Assembly (NCBI RefSeq): GCF_001269885.1 | Contig: NZ_LHVH01000019.1 | Coordinates: forward strand, 124,001 to 188,000 | Source of the DNA: Pseudomonas kilonensis | GTDB taxonomy: Bacteria; Pseudomonadota; Gammaproteobacteria; Pseudomonadales; Pseudomonadaceae | Length of the DNA: 64,000 nucleotides | Reading direction: 5' to 3' | In this document: one piece after another, positions 9,501 through 17,672 of the stretch | Position numbering within the stretch: position 1 is the first letter of the stretch | How the letters are laid out: each line of letters begins with the position of its first letter | Notes under the pieces: generated by a model | Database searches by the model: none | The model's input: the letters and a program-made list of their open reading frames with translations, nothing else | Told to the model about the DNA's origin: nothing | Translations under genes and position numbers: made by a program

Positions 9501-10002
9501 CGGTGTCTACCGATAACGCCGGCCCGCCCAAGGCAAAGGCCGCCGCCAGTTCCGCGACTTGTTCGCCCGGTGTAAAGCCCGCCGGTGCGTCGGTTTTTCC
9601 GGACATGCCGGTGACGAAATAGCTCTCGTCACTCCAGGAGGTCGCGACCACCAGCGCGGTGCGCTCCCTGTTCAGCGCCGAGCCTTGTCCAGCGAGTTGG
9701 GTGAGCAGCGCCTGGAGCACTTTCTTGCCGATGGCGACCTGTCGCCCTTCGTGCCGTGATGGGGTCGAGGCGTCGTCGGTCAGGCAAAAAGCGCTGTCCA
9801 GGTAGATGCGATCCTTTTCCCCGGTCGTGCTTGAATAGATCGACGCCTTGTCCAGTTCCCAGCGTGCCGGCATGGATTCGATCGGTGCGATCTGCCCTTG
9901 CGAGAGCAACTGCCAAAGCGCATCCGTGGACGACGCCCCCGGAAACTCGCCCGCCATCGCGCTGAAGCAAAAATCGCCCGTTGTTGTTACTGCGCCACTC
10001 AT
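6583..10002 (-). CDS. Multidomain ketosynthase: KS, KS-like (CLF), AfsA hotdog, second hotdog
   Basis: A 1139-residue synthase. Residues ~10-420 are an active beta-ketoacyl synthase: VDTACSS (Cys169), ETHGTGTPLGD (His302) and SVIGHPLAAAG (His342). Residues ~470-670 look like a second KS fold without the cysteine (the nucleophile region reads LVGTAGLFWQ), as in chain-length factors. Residues ~885-985 carry FFDHPLDHVPGILLLEG, the hallmark of the AfsA (A-factor) hotdog family. Residues ~1000-1120 are another hotdog (HAGDPEHYSMVYFLEVARQ). There is no AT, KR or ACP. The order parallels PfaC of PUFA synthases (KS-CLF-DH-DH). The start at 10002 has AGGGAGACAGGGT upstream. The product is unknown. Confidence 0.85.
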   Translation of the reverse strand: MSGAVTTTGDFCFSAMAGEFPGASSTDALWQLLSQGQIAPIESMPARWELDKASIYSSTTGEKDRIYLDSAFCLTDDASTPSRHEGRQVAIGKKVLQALLTQLAGQGSALNRERTALVVATSWSDESYFVTGMSGKTDAPAGFTPGEQVAELAAAFALGGPALSVDTACSSFPYALDMAQALVNSGQADNAIVMALNTVLPPALFLGFSQLTAFSARARMEAFGQDADGIVPGECAVAFLVEPVAQALTAQRRPLGVLRALGMSADGAEGSVFAPGKQAQYSAYQRAYRGLDPRDVDYIETHGTGTPLGDATELASLNSFFAPHRPDGKKITIGSIKSVIGHPLAAAGGASLAKALMILRHKGIPPQPGYRPSTKVDETCLRLATQQLHPLEERQSAIRIGISSFGFGGANAHLVVDEYIPADRPATPPASASGVVMLDLAIVEAEAALGSHRSLQSFQQQLDQPAAPSVMFPYGRFVDYTPAPGQPLLGKFLAQDHVIDIDGFGMGPKPLAHVDPFKLLITDRVNHLLRRLPGVAGSPGTAMVMCCNMGGERFSNAYSSAHTFYSRAQGAAPGVEVTDVATMLPNMLSGYPAQIFDFKGFHQTLVGTAGLFWQTLLASPQWFNDGITTLLLGAGRFVSGEIEVERARSSTITQGEGLGLIALRRYQPDAADKPLLVIRAAVLAHAADSLEEACQRLGKAPSDYADVEVCQLQPAATPASGSLQEMTGFLAEASGIETLLAVMLKGATHSVIEVRDAGKTVMWLFTEKLRQWSPTAAEASSPIKHPFMLRFAHSSSHELQQVITPARPVSLVREPQNDGVDVQQLSDLLTSTLLSGLRVRVRAMEGLFALHRGDTTQRPTHWQRSAKHIVIANAQRSPQSLHAQLVVDEAHPYFFDHPLDHVPGILLLEGVLQLIELAMPPLSGRVAYIKSLTIKFQQYVQKQGVIDLHVEQGQDPQVFNAKVMQDGKVMCTCVLGMGYSSAFETLPASEFTATPCRNKALLHKAREENVIVSEMSSVAQGLSVDTLKLPPEHFFHAGDPEHYSMVYFLEVARQCYMQIAHSHLRIPLNTPMNLLALSFTLDRPIPRNSPLSLAPQAGFDAALQAFKTNRIYIDLFNRGEKIGQASITAQVLSQSAPAA

Positions 10003-10080
10003 ACCCTGTCTCCCTGATCGCCAAAAAAGCTGGGTGACCTGTTCGATCACCCGGATTCCATTCCTTTCGCTCGTTACCGG

Positions 10081-11181
10081 TCAGCTCAGCCTGGCGAGCA
10101 ACGACAGGGCATCTTGCGGCGTGCGACGGGACATCAGCGCTTCACCGGCAAACTCGCTGGCAGAGCACTGTTGCGCCATGGATTGGCAGAGCGCTTCTCG
10201 GGCAAAGCCGTTGAGACCCAGTTGGGCGAACGGCGTCTGGATGTCGATCGACTGCGCGGTGTCCGGGATCAACGGAGACAGGGCGTTGAGCAGCAGGTTT
10301 TCTTCCTGCCCTTGAGTGTTCGTTGTGGCCGGTGAAGGCTCGTCGCCAGGCACCGCCTGCGGCTGGGGATCGGCCAGGGCGGCTTGAATCAGGGCGATGG
10401 TTGCCTGCGGGAACTTGGCGTTGGCCAGTTCGGAACTGTGGGCCTTGAGCTGAGGCCACATGGCGACTACCGACTCCAGGAAGTCCAGTTGCACCAGCGA
10501 ATCCAGGCCCAGGCTTTCATAGCTTTGTGTCGGGTCGATCTGCTCGACCGTAAAGCCGGTGATGGTCGCCAATTGCTCGAATACCCACGCTTGGACGTCC
10601 ACCGCTGGCGCCTGCGGATCGGCTTCAAGCCGCGCCAGCAAAGCGGTTGGGGTAGGGGCGTCGAAGAGCTGCGAGGTCAGGTCTTTCTTTTCCGGGAAGT
10701 GCTGGGCCAGGGATTCGAAAATATCCACCAGCCCCAGCGAATCGATCCCCAGGCTCTCGAAGCTCTGATCGAAGTCGATCTGTTGTGCCTGGAAGCCGGT
10801 GACCGTGCTGATTTCCGCACGCAACCATTGCCCGTAGCTGAGTGCATTTGTCTCTTCGACGGCTGCGGCGGCTTCGACGACAGGCGTCGGCGCCAGTATG
10901 GTCGGGTTCGAATGAACCGGCTCCAGCACGGGAACACTCTTGTTGACGGCAGCTTCGGTCCCATTGGCATAAACGCCTTCAAGGACTTGTTGATGAGCAT
11001 TGAAATAATGCGCAGTGACCGTTTCGGCCTGTTCCAATAGACGCAGTAATATCGATTCTTTGGCGATATTGGATTCGCACAGTGAATCAATGATCTTTTC
11101 GGAAAGAGAGAAATAGCTATGGGCTATTTTCCCATTGGACACGATGAATTCCTGCACAACATCGTTAAGTTGCAAGCGCAT
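10081..11181 (-). CDS. Multi-acyl-carrier protein (two intact ACPs plus one degenerate)
   Basis: A 366-residue protein with an N-terminal helical region of about 90 residues, then ACP1 with SLGIDSLGL (Ser148) and ACP2 with SLGLDSLVQ (Ser228). A third ACP-like segment at about 295-366 has QLGLNGFARE in place of DSL, so it lacks the phosphopantetheine serine. Tandem ACPs usually raise the output of PUFA- or enediyne-like synthases; the neighbouring KS protein has none of its own. The ATG at 11181 has AGGAG upstream. A phosphopantetheinyl transferase is not in the window and must act in trans. Confidence 0.85.
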   Translation of the reverse strand: MRLQLNDVVQEFIVSNGKIAHSYFSLSEKIIDSLCESNIAKESILLRLLEQAETVTAHYFNAHQQVLEGVYANGTEAAVNKSVPVLEPVHSNPTILAPTPVVEAAAAVEETNALSYGQWLRAEISTVTGFQAQQIDFDQSFESLGIDSLGLVDIFESLAQHFPEKKDLTSQLFDAPTPTALLARLEADPQAPAVDVQAWVFEQLATITGFTVEQIDPTQSYESLGLDSLVQLDFLESVVAMWPQLKAHSSELANAKFPQATIALIQAALADPQPQAVPGDEPSPATTNTQGQEENLLLNALSPLIPDTAQSIDIQTPFAQLGLNGFAREALCQSMAQQCSASEFAGEALMSRRTPQDALSLLARLS

Positions 11182-11299
11182 AAGATTCTCCTAACCAAGT
11201 CGGTCGATATTTCTTTAAGTAAGAAAGATCAAAAATCATGGCCCAGGGCGGGGCCTTGTTTATATCAATTAATCAAACTGGCAGTAGCCATGGAGCGAC

Positions 11300-13063
11300 T
11301 TAAAGTTGGAGTTCCACTGCTTCGGTCTCGCAAGATATTGTTGTTCTGGCGCCTTTGAGCAACCCGGACCTTACGTTCAGGTATGTCATCAGCGTTATTG
11401 CATCGGCGCCGAGGAAAGCGATATAGCCGTCAGGACGAATCAGCATCATCGTGCCTTCCTTGGCGTGGTAGCGCTTATGCAGCCGCCAATCGGGGTCCAG
11501 CAACGTCGAGTGCCAAGCTGGCAGGCCGGCGCCGCTCAGGGCGTCGATCACGCAGTAGGCCTTGATGCCTGGGTAGTCCTTTTCCACCGACTTGGCCAGC
11601 GTGTAGTAGCCTGGCAACAACGGCGAAAACTGATCGGCCGCGCTGAAAATCAACAGCGTGAATGTCCCGTGGAACAAGTCGATCAAGCGTTTTGTTGGCA
11701 TCCCTTGCAGTTGCCACAGTTCGACATCGGGCGCCAGTTGCCCGGCGCGAGGCGGTGCGGTCTGGAACTCGGGTTTTTTCCCTTTCTTGCTCCAGTTCTT
11801 GCGCTGCTTCTTCGTCAGCGATTCTTGAATGTAGTCACTTTTCTCATAGTGATATTGATGACCGGAAATCATCGACGGCAGTTTGCGCTGGGCCTTTTTA
11901 CGGTTGCTCAACAGCGGCAGGACGTTGTCGCGCAGCCACACCAGGGCGCGACGCTGGACTGTAATCAGCCCCGTCAGCCGGTGGGCGGTGTTCTCGACTT
12001 CCAGGGCAACCGGGTAGCGCTCTTCGTTGTAGCTGTCGAGCAAGGACGGATTCGCCAGGCCCTGATCGACATAGGCCATTTTCCAGGCCAGGTTGTAGGC
12101 CTCGGAAACCCCCAGGTTCATCCATTGCCCACCGATGGGGCTGCCGATATGCGCCGCGTCCCCTAGCAGAAACACGGAGCCTTGCTGCATCGATTGCACG
12201 CGGCGATGCTGGAAAGAGGCGATGGTGGTCGATGAAATGTTGGACAGCGTCATCTTTTGCCCACGCCCTTCGCACAAGCGCTGGAAGTTCTCCAGGCTCA
12301 AGGATGGGCGCTCGCCTTCTGGCGGCAGGTTGTAGGGCATTTCGATGAACAGCCGATAACGCGATTGAGCACTGATCGGTGCAACGGCCACATAACCGTC
12401 CTGCGCACCCAGGAAGAACGCGCCCTCATCCTTGCTTCCGGACCACTCGATATCGGCATCGGCGAGCATGAAGAAGCGGTCGTAGGACGAGCCTTCGAAG
12501 GTCATGTCCAGGCGTTTTCTGATGTTGCTGCGAGCACCGTCGCACGCGGCCACCCAACGACTGGTGAAGTGTTCGTCGGTGCCGTCGGCATGCTTGAGCG
12601 TCATGCTCACCGAACCCGGCAGGTTTTCGATGTCCACCAGTTCGGTGTTCCACTCCACCTCGGCACCCAGCGCCTTGAGCCGCTCCAGGAGAATTTTCTC
12701 CGTTTGCGGCTGTGGCAGGCTCAGGAGCAGGGGATAGGGCGCATCCAGGTAGGAGAAGTTGTAGTTCAGTACCCGCTTGGCATTGGACTGCACCGAAAAC
12801 TGGTTGATCGTGAAGCCGTCGCTGATGGCTTGCTCGGCAACGCCCAGGTCCCGAAAGATTTCCAGGGTCCGGGAATGGATGGCCATCGCCTTGGTCGCCG
12901 TCGAGGGGCCGGCGTTCCTTTCAATGATGCGGAACGACACGCCCCATTTCTTCAACAGGATTGCCAGGGACAGGCCAACAGGACCGGCACCGACGATCAT
13001 CACGGTCGGGGCGCTGCCAGGTCGCTTGAAATGCTTGGGGGCCAACGTGCTCAGAGTGTTCAT
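11300..13063 (-). CDS. FAD-dependent aromatic monooxygenase (PheA/TfdB type)
   Basis: A 587-residue group A flavoprotein hydroxylase. The FAD-binding GAGPVGLSLAILL lies near residues 25-37, the conserved DGARS (NADPH/FAD) mid-protein, and LLGDAAHIGSPIGGQWMNLG with EAYNLAWKMA later. The C-terminal ~120 residues form a thioredoxin-like domain ending in a strand rich in L/V. Such enzymes hydroxylate phenols or polyketide aromatics using NAD(P)H and O2. The usual GGQGMN is GGQWMN here, next to the flavin, which may affect the active site. It lies 3 bp after the HAD gene and is clearly in the same operon. Confidence 0.88.
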   Translation of the reverse strand: MNTLSTLAPKHFKRPGSAPTVMIVGAGPVGLSLAILLKKWGVSFRIIERNAGPSTATKAMAIHSRTLEIFRDLGVAEQAISDGFTINQFSVQSNAKRVLNYNFSYLDAPYPLLLSLPQPQTEKILLERLKALGAEVEWNTELVDIENLPGSVSMTLKHADGTDEHFTSRWVAACDGARSNIRKRLDMTFEGSSYDRFFMLADADIEWSGSKDEGAFFLGAQDGYVAVAPISAQSRYRLFIEMPYNLPPEGERPSLSLENFQRLCEGRGQKMTLSNISSTTIASFQHRRVQSMQQGSVFLLGDAAHIGSPIGGQWMNLGVSEAYNLAWKMAYVDQGLANPSLLDSYNEERYPVALEVENTAHRLTGLITVQRRALVWLRDNVLPLLSNRKKAQRKLPSMISGHQYHYEKSDYIQESLTKKQRKNWSKKGKKPEFQTAPPRAGQLAPDVELWQLQGMPTKRLIDLFHGTFTLLIFSAADQFSPLLPGYYTLAKSVEKDYPGIKAYCVIDALSGAGLPAWHSTLLDPDWRLHKRYHAKEGTMMLIRPDGYIAFLGADAITLMTYLNVRSGLLKGARTTISCETEAVELQL

Positions 13064-13066
13064 CGA

Positions 13067-13678
13067 TCAGTACCAGTTTCTGTAGAAGGGAGAGTTGGCA
13101 ATGCCGAGCAGGGCATCGTCGCCTGATGAATCGCCGTAGGCATAAATGTAAAAATCATCAAGGTTGCTCAAGCAGCCCTTGAGCCGCGTGACTTTCTCTC
13201 GCTCTACACAGTTGGTACCGGATATTCCGCCGGTCAGCTTGTTCTTTGCCGTGGCCAGGCGGGTGCCGCACACATAGTCAAAACCCGCCGCCTGGCCCCA
13301 GGGGATCAGGTAGTTTTCCGGCGAATTGCTCACCAGCGCGGTGACGTGCCCCATGGACTGATGCCATTGCAGCCGCCGCATCGCCTCGGGCCTGAGCCAG
13401 AGCGGCAGCAGCTCGCTGATGAAATACTTGGCATGCTCGCGCTCTTGCTCCACCGACAGGCCGCCCAGGTAACAGGCAATGAAGGCCAGCCGTGCTTGCA
13501 TCAGCGGGGTGATGCCGACGATCACGCTGAGCATCTTGGGCAGCAGGGGAATGATCCGCAGCCAGAACGAGCGGGTGCCCACGATATAGCGCATGTAGCG
13601 CCAGAACGTGTGCCGGTCGGTCAATGTGCCGTCGAAGTCGAAAACGGCCAGGACCGGTTGTGTGCTGTTAGCGTGCAT
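13067..13678 (-). CDS. HAD-superfamily phosphatase (HAD-IB)
   Basis: A 203-residue enzyme with motif I DFDGTLT (nucleophile Asp), motif II SNS, a lysine further on and motif IV GDSSGDDALL. The long helical cap (residues ~25-110) is typical of HAD-IB (SerB/CicA-like) hydrolases. It overlaps the AMP-binding gene by 11 bp and precedes the monooxygenase by 3 bp. AfsA-type chemistry uses dihydroxyacetone phosphate in Streptomyces, and a phosphatase would be needed to remove that phosphate; this link is inference. Confidence 0.85.
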   Translation of the reverse strand: MHANSTQPVLAVFDFDGTLTDRHTFWRYMRYIVGTRSFWLRIIPLLPKMLSVIVGITPLMQARLAFIACYLGGLSVEQEREHAKYFISELLPLWLRPEAMRRLQWHQSMGHVTALVSNSPENYLIPWGQAAGFDYVCGTRLATAKNKLTGGISGTNCVEREKVTRLKGCLSNLDDFYIYAYGDSSGDDALLGIANSPFYRNWY

Positions 13679-15188
13679 GTGCCTCTTCCTTGAGAGAAAT
13701 AATCTCGATGGTCTTGGGCAGCTTGAAGCCCGATAGGTCGCGCGAAAGCAGGGTGGACAGCGCGTTCTGGGTCAGCTCGCCGGTCCCTTCGACGCACAGG
13801 TGCAGCACGTTGACTTCCTTGTGGTCCGGGACGATATAGGCCTTGGCACGCAGCACGTCAGGGTGCTTGAGCGCGACGGATTCGATTTCCACCAGGTCGA
13901 CCATCTGCGCCTTGATCTTCGAGATTCGCAGGCGTTGGCAATAGAAAAACACATGCCCGTCGTCGTCCCGCCAGACCAGGTCACCGCTATGGAACCAGCC
14001 ATCGCGGAAGAACCGCGCATTGGTGTCCTCGGCATCGTTATAGCCGTCGATCACCATCGAGCCGCGTATCAGCAATTCGCCGATGCGCCCAGGCGCCACG
14101 TCCTGGCCCTGGGCATCGACGACTCGCAGCTCCACACCGCTGATCGGTTGGCCCATGGCGCCACGGTGGACCGTGCCAATCGAGCTCTGGACGATCACCG
14201 GCATGCTTTCGGTCAACCCATAGCCTTGCAGCACCGGATTGCACCCCAGCAGTTTCCCCAGCTTCTCGGCTTCATCGGCCGGCAGGTGGCTGCCGCCCGA
14301 GTAAATCATCAGCTGCGGGTGCAGCGGCAACAGCGCGCCTTTGCGCTTGGCCAGGCGTGTATTGAAGTAGCGAATGACGTCGGGCACCAGGCAGGCGAAG
14401 GTGACCTGATGCTCGGACAGCACTTCGGCGAGGTCTCGATTGAGCAGGGTGTTGGTCATCAGCAGGGTGGCGCCAATGCTCAAAGGAAACACCATCATCA
14501 CGGAGAGGCCGAAGATGGCATACAACGGCAGCGTCACCAGATGAACGGATCCGACGCCTTGCAGATGAAAGTGCTCATGCAGCCCGTCGCTCGATTGCGT
14601 CAGGTCCAGATAACGGTGAGAAACCGCCAGGGGTCTACCGATGCCACGATAGGTGAATTGTACCGAGACGATCGGATTGCCCTCGGGCAACAACAAGGGT
14701 TCGATCTGGCAAGGCAGTTGAGAGAGGGCCGTTGCGTTGGCGGGCAGGGGCGATGACGGTTCGCTCCCACCGTCCAGCACCAGGGAGTGCCTGACACCGT
14801 TGTCAGCCTGGAATACCTCACTGTGTTGCACCCATAGCGCTTCGGTCGTGACCACGAGCGTCGGCCTGGCGAGGCTGACGACATTGGCCATTTCGAAGGG
14901 GGTCAACTTGTAGTTGAGGATGACCGGAATGGCGCCTCGCCCGATGATCGCCAAGTAGTAAGCGATGAATGCCACCCCATTGGGCAGCACCAGCGCTACT
15001 TTGTCGCCAGGCAATACACCAAGCGCTGTAAGAGCGCCATTGCATTGTTCAGCCTTGATGTGCAACTCTCGGTAAGTAACGGTATCTTCTTCCGTGTCCA
15101 GATGCCGAATAGCAACTTGCTCGGGGAACGATTCCGAAAAACCGACAAAGCGATGCAGAAAACCTTCTTTATATGAAAGGCTTTTCAT
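13668..15188 (-). CDS. AMP-binding (acyl-CoA/acyl-ACP synthetase-like) protein with degenerate motifs
   Basis: A 506-residue ANL-superfamily protein. Recognisable parts are TYRELHIKAEQ, GYGLTES (A5), GELLIRG and GWFHSGDLVWRDDDG (A7). Two key motifs are altered. The P-loop (normally YTSGTTGRPKG) reads FTYRGIGRPLAVSH. The C-terminal catalytic lysine motif (TGKI-type) is absent: the protein ends KLPKTIEIISLKEEAHAR. Normal adenylation therefore looks doubtful; it may bind acyl groups or act in transfer. It lies between the SDR (81 bp upstream) and HAD (overlap) genes, so it belongs to the cluster. Confidence 0.8.
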   Translation of the reverse strand: MKSLSYKEGFLHRFVGFSESFPEQVAIRHLDTEEDTVTYRELHIKAEQCNGALTALGVLPGDKVALVLPNGVAFIAYYLAIIGRGAIPVILNYKLTPFEMANVVSLARPTLVVTTEALWVQHSEVFQADNGVRHSLVLDGGSEPSSPLPANATALSQLPCQIEPLLLPEGNPIVSVQFTYRGIGRPLAVSHRYLDLTQSSDGLHEHFHLQGVGSVHLVTLPLYAIFGLSVMMVFPLSIGATLLMTNTLLNRDLAEVLSEHQVTFACLVPDVIRYFNTRLAKRKGALLPLHPQLMIYSGGSHLPADEAEKLGKLLGCNPVLQGYGLTESMPVIVQSSIGTVHRGAMGQPISGVELRVVDAQGQDVAPGRIGELLIRGSMVIDGYNDAEDTNARFFRDGWFHSGDLVWRDDDGHVFFYCQRLRISKIKAQMVDLVEIESVALKHPDVLRAKAYIVPDHKEVNVLHLCVEGTGELTQNALSTLLSRDLSGFKLPKTIEIISLKEEAHAR

Positions 15189-15269
15189 TTACCAACCTCT
15201 CTCAATCCTTGGGTGTATGGCTAGTCAAAAAAAGTACTACAGAGGTAGGCTATATATGAATTGTTTCAA

Positions 15270-16283
15270 TTAAGCATCTGTGTAGTTGTTATTCCGATAC
15301 CAATCCAGGGTATCGGTCAGGGTTTCAGCAACAGGGCGGAACTTGCACTCCAACTCCCGTGAGCTTTTGTTATGGCTGAAATGAGTACGGCCTTGTTCTT
15401 GCTCCATGAGCTTGACCGTGGAGGTACTGATGAGCACCGGTTTTTTGGTGATCCGGTAGTAACCTTCATAGATAAGCGCGATGATTCGCAGCATGAACAG
15501 AGGCACTTTTCGCTCTGGGGCTTTTATGCCACTGACGCTGGACAGCGCCTGGAAAATGCTCTTCATGTCCATGTGATTGCCGGCGGCCAGGTAACGTTCT
15601 CCGGACCTGCCGCGACTGATGGCCGCGATTTGATGCTCGGCGACGTCCCGGGCATCGACAACGGAAAAGCTTCCGGGGAGTACGCCGGGCAATTTTTGTC
15701 CGACAAAGTCGAGCAGGAACTGTCCTGACGAAGTAGGGCCGATATCGCCGGGGCCGAACATCCACCCTGGCAGGACCATGGCGATAAACATGTCCGGGTG
15801 CTGCGCCAGGAATTGCTGGACCTTCTGTTCGGACAATATTTTGCTCAAGTAGTAATCGTCAGCCTCCAACTCACTGCGAGACATGGTTTCATCGATCACT
15901 TGATCCCGATTGCCCTTCAACACGGCAATGGAAGAGGTGTGGACTGCACGACGGATACCGGCGTCATAAGCGGCTTGCAACAAGCGCTCGGTGCCGGTCA
16001 CATTGGTGTCATACAGTTTTTGCCAATGTTTCCCGCCTTTGTAACTGTCGCGGAAATAGGCGGCCGTATGAAACAGGGCATCACACCCTTGCAGGGCATG
16101 GGCGAAAGCATCGACATTGAGCATGTCGCCTTCGACCAACTCCACGGGCAGGTTGCCGAACTGTTTTCGGGCTTTCTCTACAGAACGAACCAGCGCTTTT
16201 ACTTTGATGTTTCGTTTTAGTAGCGCACGAACGACATTATTCCCGAGCAGGCCAGTAGCGCCTGTAACGAAGGCATATTCCAT
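15270..16283 (-). CDS. NAD(P)-dependent extended SDR (dihydroflavonol reductase-like)
   Basis: A 337-residue extended short-chain dehydrogenase. It has the Rossmann motif VTGATGLLGNNV, Thr/Ser at HTSSIAVLKGN, and catalytic YYLSK (Tyr-x3-Lys). The C-terminal half is substrate-binding. It resembles dihydroflavonol-4-reductase/3-beta-HSD types that reduce ketones. It is the first gene of the minus-strand cluster; AGGAGCAGGATTTTA precedes the ATG. It lies opposite the TetR gene across a 511-bp spacer. Confidence 0.87.
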   Translation of the reverse strand: MEYAFVTGATGLLGNNVVRALLKRNIKVKALVRSVEKARKQFGNLPVELVEGDMLNVDAFAHALQGCDALFHTAAYFRDSYKGGKHWQKLYDTNVTGTERLLQAAYDAGIRRAVHTSSIAVLKGNRDQVIDETMSRSELEADDYYLSKILSEQKVQQFLAQHPDMFIAMVLPGWMFGPGDIGPTSSGQFLLDFVGQKLPGVLPGSFSVVDARDVAEHQIAAISRGRSGERYLAAGNHMDMKSIFQALSSVSGIKAPERKVPLFMLRIIALIYEGYYRITKKPVLISTSTVKLMEQEQGRTHFSHNKSSRELECKFRPVAETLTDTLDWYRNNNYTDA

Positions 16284-16794
16284 TAAAATCCTGCTCCTGT
16301 GAGGTGACCTGCCATCGCATCGAGACCCGTGTCACTGACTCGATGCCCTGATCAGGCGTTGGGCTCCACCAACGGCGCAAGTAAAAACCATCCGGTATCT
16401 GAAAATCAAGTGGTATTTCGTCGGATTGATGAGCTGATCGCTCTGAACCGGGCTTCATGCCCGTTTTTTCACGTTCCAGCGTGGGGTGTCGGACAGAAAA
16501 ATATCCGGTTTGAGTCGCCCGACACCACGTCAGGGACTTATCGAGTGGGGGCAAACGAAAATTTCAATTCGCCTGTACACCGGCAAAAACTGTGGCCACC
16601 GGCTCATCTAGCGTGCCCTGCCGGTTGCTCCAACTACATGGCACATACATGGCGGTTTTTGAAAGTTAAAATGTAAATGATTGAACAAGGCGCGTATAAG
16701 ATATGATGGCGAGAACGGGTTCCGTACAGTGAGGCGTCGATTCGTTGCATCCAGTTACACGTAGATATTTTGTTTGGCCAAAGGAGCCGAGGGC
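16284..16794. promoter_or_regulatory. Divergent spacer between the biosynthetic cluster and its TetR gene
   Basis: There is no gene I can support in these 511 bp. It should hold the promoters of both directions and the TetR operator. Visible structure: a T-tailed hairpin at 16449-16469, an inverted repeat GGTGTCGG/CCGACACC (about 16486-16528) and a candidate plus-strand promoter TTGAAC-N15-TATGAT at 16681-16707. A minus-strand reading frame starting at 16554 runs into the SDR gene out of frame; I see no reason to call it a gene. Confidence 0.5.
16449..16469 (+). terminator. Orphan Rho-independent terminator
   Basis: The sequence is CGGGC-TTCAT-GCCCG followed by TTTTTT. It faces plus and lies 325 bp before tetR with no plus-strand gene before it. 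It may end a small RNA started in 16284-16448, or attenuate something; read on the minus strand it would only form a hairpin in the SDR leader. Confidence 0.6.
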
Positions 16795-17391
16795 GTGATT
16801 AAAAAGAGACTAGGTCGAGAAGAGAGCCAGCAAGTAACAAGAGACAGATTGTTCGACACAGCCACTGAGCTGATGATCCGAAGAGGCTTTCATGCCGCCA
16901 GCGTCAACGTTATTGCCGAGGAGGCCGGCTTTTCCAAAGGCGCCTTTTTTTCAAATTTTTCAAGTAAATCGGACTTGCTGCTGCAATTGACTCAACGCTT
17001 CAAGCGAGTTGAGATCGACCGATTGAGTACGACCCTGGCATCGGGATACTCGGCGGAGCAGTTGAGCCACGGCTTGAATACCTATATCGATACGCTGAAG
17101 AACAATACCCGCTGTGCGATCCTCGATGCCGAGTTGCAATTGATCGCCCTGCGCGATGAAGAGTTCTCACCGCATTACTACGACTTGCATGAGGAAAACA
17201 GCGAGGCCTTGGGCAAGTTGATTACCATCATATTCAATCATGCTGGCAAGAAGCCGCCCCTGGCCTACGCCGCGCTTGCCAAGACCTTCACCGCCCTGGC
17301 GGAAGGCCTGATATTGCAAGGGCATAAAGACCCGGCTGTTGAAATCAAGCTGGTGTTGAACTCGCTCATCCAGACTGCAGAACCCCTGTAG
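16795..17391 (+). CDS. TetR/AcrR-family transcriptional regulator
   Basis: A 198-residue regulator with an N-terminal HTH: LFDTATELMIRRGFHAASVNVIAEEAGFSKGAFFSNF, the full TetR recognition pattern. The C-terminal ligand domain follows (LQLIALRDEEFSPHYYDLHEE). I place the start at the GTG 16795, because AAAGGAG sits 8 nt before it; the alternative TTG at 16774 would lie upstream of that ribosome-binding site. Divergent from the biosynthetic cluster, it probably represses it and senses a product or intermediate (inference). Confidence 0.85.
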   Translation: MIKKRLGREESQQVTRDRLFDTATELMIRRGFHAASVNVIAEEAGFSKGAFFSNFSSKSDLLLQLTQRFKRVEIDRLSTTLASGYSAEQLSHGLNTYIDTLKNNTRCAILDAELQLIALRDEEFSPHYYDLHEENSEALGKLITIIFNHAGKKPPLAYAALAKTFTALAEGLILQGHKDPAVEIKLVLNSLIQTAEPL

Positions 17392-17494
17392 TCCTCCGCT
17401 CTCCTTGCTGATAGGCCCGCGACGGGTGTCCAGCATCTGGTTCGCTAATACCGCTGCCTGGATCGACGGTCCGATGAATCGATATTGACCGTAC

Positions 17495-17600
17495 AACCGT
17501 CATCGCGAGCAAGCTCGCTCCCACAATGGTCCAGCGCTGAATGCAACGTTCATAAACACCCCAGATCCCCTGTGGGAGCGAGCCTGCTCGCGATTGCGGT
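17495..17600. repeat. REP pair
   Basis: An inverted REP (ATCGCGAGCAAGCTCGCTCCCAC) and a direct REP (TGTGGGAGCGAGCCTGCTCGCGAT) are separated by about 45 bp, in the outward arrangement. It sits after the TetR gene in the 509-bp spacer 17392-17900. Confidence 0.85.
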
Positions 17601-17672
17601 GGTCCAGCCGGCAGCGATGTTGGGTTAGGACCAAGCCTGATTTTTTAACTGCTCGGATTCGATTTGAAAACC

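Noticed and set aside
16237-16554. 105-codon minus frame starting in the TetR/SDR spacer
   Set aside because: It runs out of frame into the SDR gene and shows no homology I recognise; a leader peptide cannot be excluded but is not supported.
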